Shown here: positions 1 to 8,810 of the stretch, piece by piece
Position numbering within the stretch: position 1 is the stretch's first letter
How the letters are laid out: every line of letters begins with the position of its first letter
NCBI GenBank assembly: GCA_037045645.1
Contig: JBAOIH010000001.1
Coordinates: forward strand, 558,001-622,000
Length of the DNA stretch: 64,000 nucleotides
DNA from: Nocardioides sp.
GTDB taxonomy: Bacteria > Actinomycetota > Actinomycetes > Propionibacteriales > Nocardioidaceae
Direction: 5' to 3'
The notes under the pieces: generated by a model
The model's input: only the letters and a program-made list of their open reading frames with translations
What the model was told of the DNA's origin: nothing
The model's database searches: none
Program-made: the position numbers and the translations under genes

Positions 1-2340
1 GTCGGCAAGACCCGCCCTATCCTCAACTGCCCCCAAGAGCCGATCCGGATCGACGCAGGCGACACGTTGGACGTCCAGATCGCCGCCCGCTGCCATGTCT
101 GGCTGGCCGATGAGGCAGCAGGGCAGGTTCCCGCTTTCGAGGCGAACTGGCGCAGTCAGGCCGAAGGTCTGTCGATCGCGTCCCAGGATGGTTCGCAGGT
201 AAGTGTTCAGGCAGCGCCGGATGCTCGTGACGGCGCCGAGGGCGTGCTGGCCGTACGCGCAGACGGGTCGGCGCCCGGCCTCATCCGCTTCGTCGTGCGA
301 GGCCGCGACGATGCCCCACAGCCTACCCTGACCACGGCGACGATCGACGACATGGAGCCGGGCGAGTCCAGGACCCTCGACCTGGCGCAATATTTCACTC
401 CCGGTGTCACCGATCCCGAACCGACCATTCTCGAGACCACTCAGCGCACCAGACTCGACGCCGACATCTCGTCCAGCGGGACCGAGGTCACGATCCGGAT
501 GGGGCAGGGCGCGAACGGGCGTGCGGAGTTCCTGGTCCGGATGAGTGACGTGCCGCGCGCGCAGACCAGGCCGCGTCGCCAGGCGCAGGGTCTGATCGTG
601 GTCAACGTGCTCGGTGCGCCCGAAGCTCCCTCGGCTCCGGTCGCGTCCGTGGGCAAGGTGAGCCAGACCGCCACGGTGTCGTGGCGCGCGGCCGTCGCCA
701 ACGGCTCGCCCGTGAGTGGCTATGAGGTCCAGCCTTCCGGGATGCGCGTGCGACCGTGCCGGACCACCTCGTGCGAGATCGACGGCCTGCAGAACGGGCA
801 GGCGTACCGCTTCCGGGTGCGTGCACTCAGCGCTGCGGGGACCTCGCCTTGGAGCGGCTGGTCCAACTCAGTGCGTCCGGACGCCCGTCCGGGCCAGGTC
901 GGCGCCCTCCAGCAGCGCAAGGCCGACGACGGGGTCATCGTGCTCAGTTGGTCGCGGCCCAAGGACGACACCTCGGTCGACGGCTACCTGGTCCGCTGGG
1001 ACGGCCGGGAGAAGTCCGTCACCGACCCGGGCGTGCTGCTCAACGGGCTCAACAACAACCGTCGCTACAAGGTGCGGGTCTATGCCAGGAACTCGGTCGG
1101 GCTGGGTCCCGTACGTGAGGGCACGTTCCAGTCCCAGGGGCCGACGAAGCCCCCTGCGCCGCCGGCTGTGCTGCCCGAGGACGCGGGCGGTGAGCAGGCG
1201 ACGCTGCGGATTCGGTGGGACGCGGTGCCGCCGAATGGTGAGGGAGACATCTACTACCGGGTGCTGCACAACGAACGCCCGGTGGGTCACTGCACCGACA
1301 TCTTGGGCACCGAGTGCGTGATCACCAACGTCGTCTACGACGGCAGCGATCACTCCTTCCGCATCGGTGCCTACGTGCCCGGATACGAGTTGCCCCGCTA
1401 CGGCACTCCCGCGACCTGGAAGGCGGTCACCTCGCCGGCACCCTTCGATCCCTCCTGGAGTGTGTCTCCGACCGGCGTCGACAACCAGGCGGTGTTGCGT
1501 TTCAGCGTGCCGAACCTGCACGCGTCCGGTGGCACCATCTCGGTCCTGGTGGATGGGGTGGAGCGATTGTCGCGAGATGCGCTCGCGACCAACGGCCGCG
1601 AGGTGATCACCGTGCCCGACAACGCCGGGCCGCACGCGGTGGCGCTGCGCGCATGCAACGACCATGGCCTGTGCAACCAGACGTCGGCACCCAAGAACGT
1701 GCAGACCTTCGGGCCTTTGCAGGAGCGCCACTTCATCGCCGTCAACAGTGCGGTGATCGATGGCAACAAGATCCAGTGGACGATCAACATCGACTCCAAC
1801 GGCGATCCTGCCCAGTTGCGCGTACGCCGCGAGAACGGCACCGTCGAGGGCCCGTTCGTCGCCACCACGCCGGGGCAGCAGGTCTTCACCACGAGTGCGG
1901 TCGAGATCGGGTTCTCCGCGACCGAGGACATCGTGGTGTATCTGGAGGATCCCTCGACGGGTCGTGGCCCGGTGCAGATGGGCCGCACCTCGGTGCTGAC
2001 AGCCAAGCCACCGGCCCCGACAATCGCGATCTCGAAGGGCACAGCCTGCAAGGACGGCACCACCAACCCGTGCAGCTTCTATCCGAACGGCTGCACAGAG
2101 GACTCCTGCGCCAAGATCCGGGTCGTGTGGTCCAACTTCCCCAGTGGGGTTCGTTGCAGTCTGCACGACCAGGCCGGCTACCAGATGGGCTTCGACGTGG
2201 ACGCCGGCAGCGGCAACGCCGACTCGGGTGCCTACTACGCGACGGTCGGCGGCCAGATCTATGCCCGGTGTGACTTCGGCAGGGATGCGGCGGGCGATCC
2301 GGTGGTCGCGACCTCCAACACCCTCACCTGGCCCGGGTAG
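1..2340 (+). CDS. Fibronectin type III repeat protein, C-terminal part (5' end outside window)
   Basis: The frame is open from base 1, so this is the C-terminal part of a longer protein and the TTG at 67 is not its start. About residues 190-275 (numbered from that TTG) form an fn3 repeat beginning at the SAPV stretch and ending in YRFRVRALSAAG. A second follows to about 360 (YKVRVYARNSVG), then more divergent beta-sandwich repeats. The end is cysteine-rich, with five Cys in the CKDG...DSCAK segment and further Cys in SLHDQ...ARCDF, so disulfides and an exported location are likely. Codon use is normal for the region. Its MoxR, DUF58 and transglutaminase-fold neighbours match actinobacterial loci where large Ig/fn3 surface proteins sit next to an AAA chaperone module. 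I infer a cell-surface or envelope role; ligand unknown. Confidence 0.8.
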   Translation, partial: VGKTRPILNCPQEPIRIDAGDTLDVQIAARCHVWLADEAAGQVPAFEANWRSQAEGLSIASQDGSQVSVQAAPDARDGAEGVLAVRADGSAPGLIRFVVRGRDDAPQPTLTTATIDDMEPGESRTLDLAQYFTPGVTDPEPTILETTQRTRLDADISSSGTEVTIRMGQGANGRAEFLVRMSDVPRAQTRPRRQAQGLIVVNVLGAPEAPSAPVASVGKVSQTATVSWRAAVANGSPVSGYEVQPSGMRVRPCRTTSCEIDGLQNGQAYRFRVRALSAAGTSPWSGWSNSVRPDARPGQVGALQQRKADDGVIVLSWSRPKDDTSVDGYLVRWDGREKSVTDPGVLLNGLNNNRRYKVRVYARNSVGLGPVREGTFQSQGPTKPPAPPAVLPEDAGGEQATLRIRWDAVPPNGEGDIYYRVLHNERPVGHCTDILGTECVITNVVYDGSDHSFRIGAYVPGYELPRYGTPATWKAVTSPAPFDPSWSVSPTGVDNQAVLRFSVPNLHASGGTISVLVDGVERLSRDALATNGREVITVPDNAGPHAVALRACNDHGLCNQTSAPKNVQTFGPLQERHFIAVNSAVIDGNKIQWTINIDSNGDPAQLRVRRENGTVEGPFVATTPGQQVFTTSAVEIGFSATEDIVVYLEDPSTGRGPVQMGRTSVLTAKPPAPTIAISKGTACKDGTTNPCSFYPNGCTEDSCAKIRVVWSNFPSGVRCSLHDQAGYQMGFDVDAGSGNADSGAYYATVGGQIYARCDFGRDAAGDPVVATSNTLTWPG

Positions 2341-2386
2341 CCGGACCCTACGCAGCCTTCCCACGCCCTCCTAGAAAGCACCCGAC

Positions 2387-3355
2387 ATGGCACTCTCCAC
2401 CGAACAGGCCGACTGGTTCAAGCAGACCTTCGACGCCCTCACCGACAACATGGCCAAGGCCGTGCTTGGCAAGCGGCACGTCGTACGCCTCGCGCTGACC
2501 TGTCTGCTCTCGGAGGGTCATATCCTCCTCGAGGACGTCCCTGGCACCGGCAAGACGATGCTGGCGCGCGCGCTGGCCAATACGGTCCAGGGCAGCAACG
2601 CCCGGATCCAGTTCACCCCGGACCTGCTCCCCTCAGACGTGACCGGCGTGACCGTCTACGACCAGCACAAGGGGACCTTCGAGTTCCACCCGGGGCCGAT
2701 CTTCCACACCATCGTCTTGGCCGATGAGATCAACCGCGCCTCGCCCAAGACCCAGAGCGCCCTGCTCGAAGTGATGGAGGAGGGTCACGTGACCGTGGAG
2801 GGCACCCGGCATTCGGTCGGCCGTCCCTTCATGGTGATCGCGACGCAGAACCCCATCGAGCAGGCCGGGACCTATCGGCTCCCCGAGGCGCAACTCGACC
2901 GGTTCCTGATGAAGACCTCTGTCGGCTACCCAGACCGCGCCGCAACGGTCGAGCTCCTCGACAACGCCCGCGTGCGTGACCGCGCCGGCCTCGTCGCGCC
3001 GGTGATCACCGCGGAGACGATCGCGCAGATGAGCGAGTTGGCCGATGACGTGTACGTCGACCCGGCCGTCGTCGGCTACGTCGCCGAGATCGCCGAGGAG
3101 TCTCGTCGGCAACCCCACGTGAAGTTGGGACTGTCGCCGCGCGGCTGCCTGGCCTTCATCCGCGTAGCCAAGACGTGGGCGGCGGCGGACGGGCGCCAGA
3201 TGGTCGTGCCCGACGACATCAAGCAACTGGCCGAGCCGGTGCTGTGCCACCGCCTGCTGCTGGATGCCGAGGCCCAGTTCAGCGGTGTCACCGTCGACGG
3301 CGTGATCGCGAACCTGCTCGACTCCGTGGCCCCACCGACCGACCGCGTCCACTGA
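2387..3355 (+). CDS. MoxR-family AAA+ ATPase
   Basis: The 322-residue protein has the full MoxR core: Walker A GTGKTM near residue 56, Walker B VLADEINR near 109, sensor-1 ATQNP near 152 and a C-terminal lid domain. MoxR ATPases act as chaperones that insert cofactors or mature partner proteins, usually with DUF58/VWA proteins encoded beside them. That is the arrangement here: a DUF58 gene starts 25 bases after the stop. The ATG at 2387 lies after a purine-rich CTAGAAAG stretch. Only 46 bases separate it from the fn3 gene, so the four genes are probably co-transcribed. Family assignment is firm; the client protein is unknown. Confidence 0.93.
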   Translation: MALSTEQADWFKQTFDALTDNMAKAVLGKRHVVRLALTCLLSEGHILLEDVPGTGKTMLARALANTVQGSNARIQFTPDLLPSDVTGVTVYDQHKGTFEFHPGPIFHTIVLADEINRASPKTQSALLEVMEEGHVTVEGTRHSVGRPFMVIATQNPIEQAGTYRLPEAQLDRFLMKTSVGYPDRAATVELLDNARVRDRAGLVAPVITAETIAQMSELADDVYVDPAVVGYVAEIAEESRRQPHVKLGLSPRGCLAFIRVAKTWAAADGRQMVVPDDIKQLAEPVLCHRLLLDAEAQFSGVTVDGVIANLLDSVAPPTDRVH

Positions 3356-3380
3356 CCGCGACCCTGCTAGGCACTCGACC

Positions 3381-4571
3381 ATGACCAGAATCCGCAGCCT
3401 CATCGCGCTGATCAACCCCTTGGGTTGGGCCGTCGCGGTCCTGGGGGGGTGCGCCGGGCTGGCCGCGTGGCTGCTGCACTGGCGTGAGTTGGCAATCTTG
3501 GCGGTCGCCTGCGGACTGCTCCTGGCCTTCGCGATCCCCTTCCTGATCGGCAGCACCAAGGTGGCTGTCCGGTTGGTGTTGGAGCCCGAGCGCGTGGTCG
3601 CAGGCGAGTCCGTGGCAGCAGGCGTCGACGTGGCGAACGTGTCGTCTCGCCGCATGCTGCCGACGCTGCTCGACCTGCCGGTCGGCACCGCGTCGCACCG
3701 CTACGGGCTGCCCAGCCTGCCTGCCGGCGCGCACCACGAGGAGGCATTCACGATCCGCACCGAGCGTCGTGGCGTGATCCCCGTAGGTCCCGCGACCACC
3801 AGGCGCGGTGACCCGGTGGGCCTGTTCTCCCGCGACGTCACCTGGACCGACCAGCGCGAGGTGCTCGTACGCCCACCGCTGGTGCCGCTGGATTCGTTGG
3901 GCGCCGGACTGCTGCGCGACCTCGAAGGCGTCTCGACCGATGCGGTGTCGCAAAGTGATCTCGCCTTCCACGCGCTGCGCGAGTACGTGCCCGGTGACGA
4001 CCTGCGACACATCCACTGGCGCTCCTCGGCCAAGGTGATGGCAGCGGCAGGGGAGAGTCAACTGCTCGTGCGCCAATACCTCGACACCCGCCGCAGCCAT
4101 GCCACGGTGGTGGTGGATGACTCTGAGGCCTCGTGGGGCGACGAGAACGACTTCGAGATCGCGATGTCGGTCGCCGCTTCGTTGGCGGTACGTGCCGTAC
4201 TCGACGAGTTCGAGACCTCCTTCGTCTGCGGTACGCACGCCGCCACCGGGGCTGACGGCAATCGCGCCCTCGACGCGGTGTGCCGGGCCGAGTTGGGTGC
4301 TGACGGCGCCGGAATAGGCCTGGTCGGCGCTGCTCGGCGGGCCGCCGTGCTGGCTCCCGACACGAGCCTGCTGTTTCTCGTCGGAGGCGCCGAGACAACG
4401 TTCGAGACCTTCGAACGCGCAGGCGTGACCTTCCCGCCCGAGGTGCGCAAGGTGGCGCTGATGGTGACGCCCGGGGAGACCAGCCGCGGCATCGAGTCCG
4501 GTGGACTGCAGGTGCTGCGACTTGCCGTCAAGGAAGACCTGGGCGCCTTGTTGCGATGGAGTGTGCGATGA
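3381..4571 (+). CDS. DUF58 domain membrane protein
   Basis: This 396-residue protein has two N-terminal hydrophobic segments (about residues 14-32 and 37-54), then a beta-rich region and the DUF58 hallmark YVPGDDLRHIHWRSSAK near residues 195-212. DUF58 proteins are von Willebrand A-related partners of MoxR ATPases. Its TGA (4569-4571) overlaps the ATG of the next gene in an ATGA, showing translational coupling. The role is probably in envelope assembly with the neighbouring MoxR and transglutaminase-fold proteins, but no substrate is known. Confidence 0.9.
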   Translation: MTRIRSLIALINPLGWAVAVLGGCAGLAAWLLHWRELAILAVACGLLLAFAIPFLIGSTKVAVRLVLEPERVVAGESVAAGVDVANVSSRRMLPTLLDLPVGTASHRYGLPSLPAGAHHEEAFTIRTERRGVIPVGPATTRRGDPVGLFSRDVTWTDQREVLVRPPLVPLDSLGAGLLRDLEGVSTDAVSQSDLAFHALREYVPGDDLRHIHWRSSAKVMAAAGESQLLVRQYLDTRRSHATVVVDDSEASWGDENDFEIAMSVAASLAVRAVLDEFETSFVCGTHAATGADGNRALDAVCRAELGADGAGIGLVGAARRAAVLAPDTSLLFLVGGAETTFETFERAGVTFPPEVRKVALMVTPGETSRGIESGGLQVLRLAVKEDLGALLRWSVR

Positions 4572-6847
4572 GCCGCCGACGTGCCGAGCGGTCGGTGCTG
4601 CCGACGCGCGACCAATGGTGGGACGCCGCCTTCCTGGTCGTGGGCTCCGCCACGGCCTTGCTCGGCCTCGGCTCGACCTACCCGGGATGGAGTTTCCTCG
4701 TGGTCGGGATGGCCGGCCTCCTGCTGGCGATGGTGATCGCTCATCTCACGCACGTGTCCCGGCTCCCCGGCGTGGCCGCTGTGGCGGGGGCGATCGTGGC
4801 GTTCTTCCTGCTCGGGCCGGTGTTGTGCCTGCGTGCCGAGGGCTACGTGCTGCCCGGTCCTGGAGCGTGGAGCGCCTTGACCGATCAGGTGGTCTTCGGC
4901 TGGAAGGACCTGCTGACGACGCTGCCGCCGATCGACGGACGCGGGCCGTTGCTGGTTCTGCCCTTCGTCCTCGGACTGTCGACCGGGTTGTTGGGCACGT
5001 TGGGTGCGCGAGTGCAGGCCGGGCCCGCCTGGCTGCGCGTCGTGCTTCCGGTCTTCGCGCCGCTGCTTCTGCTCGCCGCCGTGATCCTGCTCGGCCTGCG
5101 CCAGCCCCACCATCTGATGCTGTCTGGTGGGTTGACGGCGGCTGCGGCGTTGGGGTGGCTGATCCTGCGCTCGCACCGCACCCAGACCCAGGTGCGTGGT
5201 GGCGCGGGTCGTCTGAGCAGGCTTGCCGCCGGTGGCGCGATCTTGGCGCTGGCCGCAGGCGCCGCCAGCCCGGTGGCCACCTGGGCCACCGGGGGCGACG
5301 ACAAGGGCCGGGTCGTGCTCAGGACGTACGTCGAACCCCCCTTCGACGTCGGGCAGTACCCGTCGCCGTTGGCCGGCTTCCGGACCTACGTCAAGTACCC
5401 GAGCAACCCACCCAAGAGCAACGTGTACGACCGCGAACTCCTCACGGTGCAGGGAATGCCGGCGGGACGACGACTGCGCTTCGCGGTGCTCGACAACTAC
5501 GACGGCGTCGTGTGGGGTGCCTCCAATCAGGCGCTCCCCGGAGTCGACAACGACACCTATCAACGTGTCGGTCCCAGTCTCGACAACGACACCGACGGCG
5601 AGGAGATCGAGGCGAAGGTGGTGCTGGGCGAGGCGTACAAGGGCGTCTGGTTGCCGTTGGCCGGCAACTTGCAAGACATCGACTTCGAGACCCAGGCGGA
5701 CCTGCACTCCCAGGAGTTCCGCTACAACCTCGAGGCCGCCGGCGGCGTGATGCCCACGGGCTTGCGTCCGGGCGACGCGTACACCTTCACGTCCGTGATC
5801 CCGGCCGACGACGTGACCGAGAAGGAGCAGCCGTCGGCCGTGCTGAGCAGTGCCGGGATGGACCAGCCGTGGCTGGTCGAGGCCGCTGACAAGCTGTCCG
5901 ATCCCGCGGCGCCACCGATGCAGCGGGTCTTCCAGATCGCCAACAAACTGCACAGCCAGGGCAAGTACTCCGACGGAGTGGCGGGCCGCGAGGTCATCTA
6001 CACGCCCGGTCACTACGTCGAGCGGCTGGGGCGCGGCTTCCTCAACGCGACTCAGATCGTCGGCAACGCCGAGCAGTACTCCGCGGCGATGGCACTGCTG
6101 GCCAACAGTGTCGGCGTGCCGGCTCGCGTCGTGCTGGGCGCCGTGGTGCCCGAAGGCGGCCAGGTCAAGGGTGCGGACGTGACCGCCTGGGTGGAACTTC
6201 GGGTCGCCGACGGATCCTGGCGCACGCTGTCGACCGAGACCTACATGTCGCGCCAGAAACCGGCTGACGAACAGACCAAGAAGAAGCAGCAACAGTCCGG
6301 CGTGGTCATCCCGCCCCCCGCGCAGGTGCCCCCGCCCTCCACGATGGGGGAGCAGACCGACACCGAGATCACCCCTCGCGTCATCAAGCAGGCGGAGAAG
6401 AAGAAGGCGATCGCCACGATGCCTTCGTGGCTGCGCGCGATCCTGCTGTACGCGGGTGGCCCGCTGCTCGGCATCGCGCTGCTGTTGGCGATGATCGTCG
6501 GGCTCAAAGTACTGCGTCGGCGCCGTCGTCGTACGGCTGGTGCGACCTCGTCGCGGATCGTCAGTGGCTGGCGGGAGTTGACCGACCATGCCCGCGACCT
6601 GGGCGTGGCCGTACCCACCCGCGGCGTCACCCGTAGCGAACAGGCGGCGCTGTTGCCGTCGGGGGGTGCGTCGGCGTTGGCCCGGCGTACGGATCTCGTG
6701 GTGTTCGCGCCGACGGCTCCCGACTCCGATGCGGTGACGGCGTACTGGGCCGAGGTGGCCGCCGAACGCCGCGCGCTCTCCGAGGGAGCATCACGGCTGC
6801 GACGCTGGCGCGCGGTCGTGGACCCGCGTACTCTGTTCCGGCGTTGA
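4568..6847 (+). CDS. Membrane transglutaminase-fold protein, apparently without catalytic residues
   Basis: I chose the ATG at 4568 because it forms an ATGA overlap with the DUF58 stop; an in-frame ATG at 4556 would add four residues. The 759-residue product has about six N-terminal membrane helices (to about residue 240), a long extracytoplasmic region, a transglutaminase-like domain around residues 475-560, a linker rich in Pro and Lys, one more membrane helix (about 630-650) and a basic cytoplasmic tail. In active members the core reads roughly CE..A..LLR..GIPARVV...HAWVEV. Here it is GNAEQYSAAMALLANSVGVP followed by DVTAWVELRV, so Ala replaces Cys and Thr replaces His. It may be a structural or binding version of the fold. 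Confidence 0.85.
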   Translation: MSRRRAERSVLPTRDQWWDAAFLVVGSATALLGLGSTYPGWSFLVVGMAGLLLAMVIAHLTHVSRLPGVAAVAGAIVAFFLLGPVLCLRAEGYVLPGPGAWSALTDQVVFGWKDLLTTLPPIDGRGPLLVLPFVLGLSTGLLGTLGARVQAGPAWLRVVLPVFAPLLLLAAVILLGLRQPHHLMLSGGLTAAAALGWLILRSHRTQTQVRGGAGRLSRLAAGGAILALAAGAASPVATWATGGDDKGRVVLRTYVEPPFDVGQYPSPLAGFRTYVKYPSNPPKSNVYDRELLTVQGMPAGRRLRFAVLDNYDGVVWGASNQALPGVDNDTYQRVGPSLDNDTDGEEIEAKVVLGEAYKGVWLPLAGNLQDIDFETQADLHSQEFRYNLEAAGGVMPTGLRPGDAYTFTSVIPADDVTEKEQPSAVLSSAGMDQPWLVEAADKLSDPAAPPMQRVFQIANKLHSQGKYSDGVAGREVIYTPGHYVERLGRGFLNATQIVGNAEQYSAAMALLANSVGVPARVVLGAVVPEGGQVKGADVTAWVELRVADGSWRTLSTETYMSRQKPADEQTKKKQQQSGVVIPPPAQVPPPSTMGEQTDTEITPRVIKQAEKKKAIATMPSWLRAILLYAGGPLLGIALLLAMIVGLKVLRRRRRRTAGATSSRIVSGWRELTDHARDLGVAVPTRGVTRSEQAALLPSGGASALARRTDLVVFAPTAPDSDAVTAYWAEVAAERRALSEGASRLRRWRAVVDPRTLFRR

Positions 6848-6885
6848 CCCGGGGTGGTGGGGTGTTCGGCCGCGGTCCCCGGGAA

Positions 6886-6915
6886 TTGGGGAAAGTCTCG
6901 GCCCCCTACTAGACT
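6886..6915 (+). promoter_or_regulatory. Candidate promoter for infA and the alpha operon
   Basis: TTGGGG (6886-6891) and TAGACT (6910-6915) are separated by 18 bases in the 278-base gap before infA. The -10 fits actinobacterial housekeeping sites well; the -35 is weak. It would leave a 5' leader of about 200 bases with small GC-rich inverted repeats. This is called by eye only. Confidence 0.35.
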
Positions 6916-7125
6916 TCATCGGTCGGCCCAACGTGGGCTGCATTTCGCGGTGCCTCGCGGCTGCCCGGATCTCACGCTGACCAGCGTCCTAGTTGGTTCG
7001 TCGTGCGCCTGGGATTGAGGTGCCCGGACAGTTGCACGAGGTCCACCACGCACGCGTGGAGGTTCCCGGGTCGGCAGACGTTGATCGTCAAGAAACAAAT
7101 GGTCATCTCACAGATTGCGGAGGAC

Positions 7126-7347
7126 ATGCCGAAGAAAGAAGGCGTGATCGAGATCGAGGGCACCGTCGTGGAGGCCCTCCCCAACGCCATGTTCCGAGTC
7201 GAACTCTCGAACGGACACAAGGTGCTCGCCCACATCAGCGGCAAGATGCGCCAGCACTACATCCGGATCCTCCCCGAGGACCGCGTGGTGGTGGAACTTT
7301 CTCCGTACGACCTCACGCGGGGTCGCATCGTCTACCGGTACAAGTAA
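7126..7347 (+). CDS. infA: Translation initiation factor IF-1
   Basis: The 73-residue product starts MPKKEGVIEIEGTVVEAL and ends RGRIVYRYK, the complete OB-fold of IF-1, which occupies the A site during 30S initiation. The ATG at 7126 is chosen from the family's standard N-terminus. A GGAGG lies only two bases upstream (7119-7123), unusually close, and an in-frame ATG at 7099 would add nine residues with no family support. It heads the rpmJ-rpsM-rpsK-rpsD-rpoA-rplQ run. In most actinobacteria secY, adk and map come directly before infA. Here the fn3/MoxR/DUF58 cluster lies there instead. Confidence 0.97.
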   Translation: MPKKEGVIEIEGTVVEALPNAMFRVELSNGHKVLAHISGKMRQHYIRILPEDRVVVELSPYDLTRGRIVYRYK

Positions 7348-7371
7348 CCAGCCACCAGAAAGGCCTCCGTC

Positions 7372-7485
7372 ATGAAGGTCAACCCCTCCGTCAAGCCCAT
7401 GTGCGACAAGTGCAAGGTGATTCGTCGCCACGGTCGTGTCATGGTGATCTGCGAGAACCCGCGCCACAAGCAGCGTCAGGGCTGA
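7372..7485 (+). CDS. rpmJ: 50S ribosomal protein L36
   Basis: A 37-residue ORF, MKVNPSVKPMCDKCKVIRR to KQRQG, matches L36 over its full length. It keeps the zinc ligands (C11, C14, C27, H32), so it is the zinc-binding (C+) form. An AGAAAGG ribosome binding site lies 8 bases before the ATG, and the gene follows infA by 24 bases, as in other actinobacteria. Confidence 0.97.
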   Translation: MKVNPSVKPMCDKCKVIRRHGRVMVICENPRHKQRQG

Positions 7486-7833
7486 GGAGTGAGCCCGGAG
7501 GTAGCGACGAAGTCGCTGCCGTAGGGCGAGCCCCGCAAAGCCCTGACAATTCAAGAACGGCAAGGCTGAAGCGCCGCGCTCGAAGAGCGCGGGGCGTGTC
7601 AGCCGCAGATTGAGCACGCCCTCCGGCCGAGCATGCGAGGCCGGAACGGGCGCGTCGGAAATCCCGCAACGGACAAGACGGCCCGACCAACTGAATAACA
7701 CCACACATCGTGATCGCTAGGCCGTACGCCCGTACGGACCGAAGCCACCTCCGGAGCGTTGGCCGGAGCTTCGCCCAGGCAGGCGAAGACGCGACACGAC
7801 CGAAACCACCGCAGATTCAAGAAAGGCCACCAC
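7486..7833 (+). other. 348-base structured spacer between rpmJ and rpsM
   Basis: No coding sequence is supported here. It holds several clear hairpins. GGTAGCGAC/GTCGCTGCC (7500-7508 with 7512-7520) and CCGCGCTC/GAGCGCGG (7574-7581 with 7585-7592) both close on a GAA loop. TCCGGCC/GGCCGGA (7622-7628 with 7639-7645) has a 10-base loop. CTGACA and TGTCAG flank the second hairpin. The position, directly ahead of rpsM, is where proteobacteria carry the S4-binding leader that autoregulates the alpha operon. A regulatory role here is inference; degenerate REP elements are an alternative. Confidence 0.5.
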
Positions 7834-8208
7834 ATGGCTCGCCTCGTTGGTGTGGACCTGCCGCGCGACAAGCGCATCGAGGTCGCACTCACCTACATCT
7901 ACGGCATTGGCCGTACCACCGCCCAGAAGCTCCTGGAGACCACCGGCGTCAGCCCGGACCTCCGTGTGCACCAGCTGGGTGACGAGGAGCTGGTCAAGCT
8001 CCGCGACGCGATCGAAGCCGAGTACAAGATCGAAGGTGACCTCCGTCGTGAGGTCCAGGCGGACATCCGCCGCAAGATCGAGATCGGCAGCTACCAGGGT
8101 CGCCGCCACCGCATGGGCCTTCCGGTCCGCGGTCAGCGCACCAAGACCAACGCCCGCACCCGCAAGGGTCCCAAGCGCACGGTTGCCGGCAAGAAGAAGG
8201 CCAAGTGA
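7834..8208 (+). CDS. rpsM: 30S ribosomal protein S13
   Basis: The start is the ATG at 7834, giving MARLVGVDLPRDKRIEV and a 124-residue protein of normal S13 length. A GAAAGG ribosome binding site precedes it. The helix-two-turn-helix region (YIYGIGRTTAQKLL) and the basic C-terminal tail ending RTVAGKKKAK, which reaches the P-site tRNAs, are intact. An in-frame ATG at 7759 would add 25 residues unlike any S13. It is the first gene of the classical alpha operon after a long structured spacer. Confidence 0.97.
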   Translation: MARLVGVDLPRDKRIEVALTYIYGIGRTTAQKLLETTGVSPDLRVHQLGDEELVKLRDAIEAEYKIEGDLRREVQADIRRKIEIGSYQGRRHRMGLPVRGQRTKTNARTRKGPKRTVAGKKKAK

Positions 8209-8216
8209 CCGATTCC

Positions 8217-8243
8217 GCTGGTTGAGGAGCCCGCCAGCGGGCG
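8217..8243. repeat. Degenerate REP-like element after rpsM
   Basis: GGTTGAGGAGC is followed by the small hairpin CCCGCCAGCGGG. This is the left arm of the same palindromic family seen intact at 8724-8768 and 50709-50747, in the opposite orientation. The closing arm (expected GTCTCGAAACC) is lost. It lies 8 bases after the rpsM stop. Confidence 0.5.
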
Positions 8244-8315
8244 CCCTCGTTGCCATCGGAGTCGTCGCGAGTCCTCTCGTACGAAGCTTCCAGACCAGAA
8301 CCTCAGGAGTAATAC

Positions 8316-8723
8316 ATGCCTCCCAAGAGCCGACAGGCTGCGGCAAAGACCAAGGTCCGCCGCAAGGAGAAGAAGAACATCGCTCAGGGCGAAGCCCACA
8401 TCAAGAGCACCTTCAACAACACCATCGTCACGATCACCGACCCGACCGGTGCGGTGATCTCGTGGGCGTCCGCCGGCACCGTCGGCTTCAAGGGCTCCCG
8501 CAAGTCCACCCCGTTCGCCGCGCAGATGGCTGCCGAGGCCGCCGGACGCCGGGCGATGGATCACGGCATGAAGAAGATCGACGTCTTCGTCAAGGGTCCG
8601 GGCTCGGGCCGCGAGACGGCGATCCGTTCGCTGGGTGCGATCGGCCTTGAGGTCGGCACCATCCAGGACGTGACCCCCACGCCGCACAACGGCTGCCGGC
8701 CCCCGAAGCGGAGGCGTGTGTGA
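8316..8723 (+). CDS. rpsK: 30S ribosomal protein S11
   Basis: The 135-residue protein has the S11 signatures: IKSTFNNTIVTITDPTGAVI near residue 30, KGSRKSTPFAAQMAAE near 60, and the C-terminal DVTPTPHNGCRPPKRRRV. S11 lines the 30S platform near the mRNA exit and the Shine-Dalgarno helix. The ATG follows CAGGAG with a 6-base gap. The spacer from rpsM is 107 bases and carries a REP-like remnant. Confidence 0.97.
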   Translation: MPPKSRQAAAKTKVRRKEKKNIAQGEAHIKSTFNNTIVTITDPTGAVISWASAGTVGFKGSRKSTPFAAQMAAEAAGRRAMDHGMKKIDVFVKGPGSGRETAIRSLGAIGLEVGTIQDVTPTPHNGCRPPKRRRV

Positions 8724-8768
8724 CCGGTGGTTTCGAGACGCCTGCTTTGCAGGCTCCTCAACCACCGG
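8724..8768. repeat. REP-like palindrome immediately after rpsK
   Basis: CCGGTGGTT (8724-8732) pairs with AACCACCGG (8760-8768). Inside lie TCGAGAC, a GCCTGC/GCAGGC hairpin with a TTT loop, and TCCTC. It begins on the base after the rpsK stop. The outer arms and the TCGAGAC...CTCCTCAACC plan recur at 50709-50747, so this is a dispersed repeat family rather than a one-off terminator. Confidence 0.75.
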
Positions 8769-8810
8769 GCGTACGCCCTCTCATCCAGGACTTGAAGGAG
8801 AACTAGAACA

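Noticed and set aside
868..2364. Antisense frame of about 500 codons opposite the fn3 protein
   Set aside because: Composition is that of a shadow frame. The opposite strand has recognisable fn3 repeats.
4058..6589. Long antisense reading frame (843 codons) opposite the DUF58/transglutaminase genes
   Set aside because: It is rich in His, Arg and Gln with no domain, as expected for the shadow of a GC-rich gene. The plus strand carries clear families.
8283..8288. AAGCTT in the rpsM-rpsK spacer as another error site
   Set aside because: It is non-coding, so the sequence gives no test either way.
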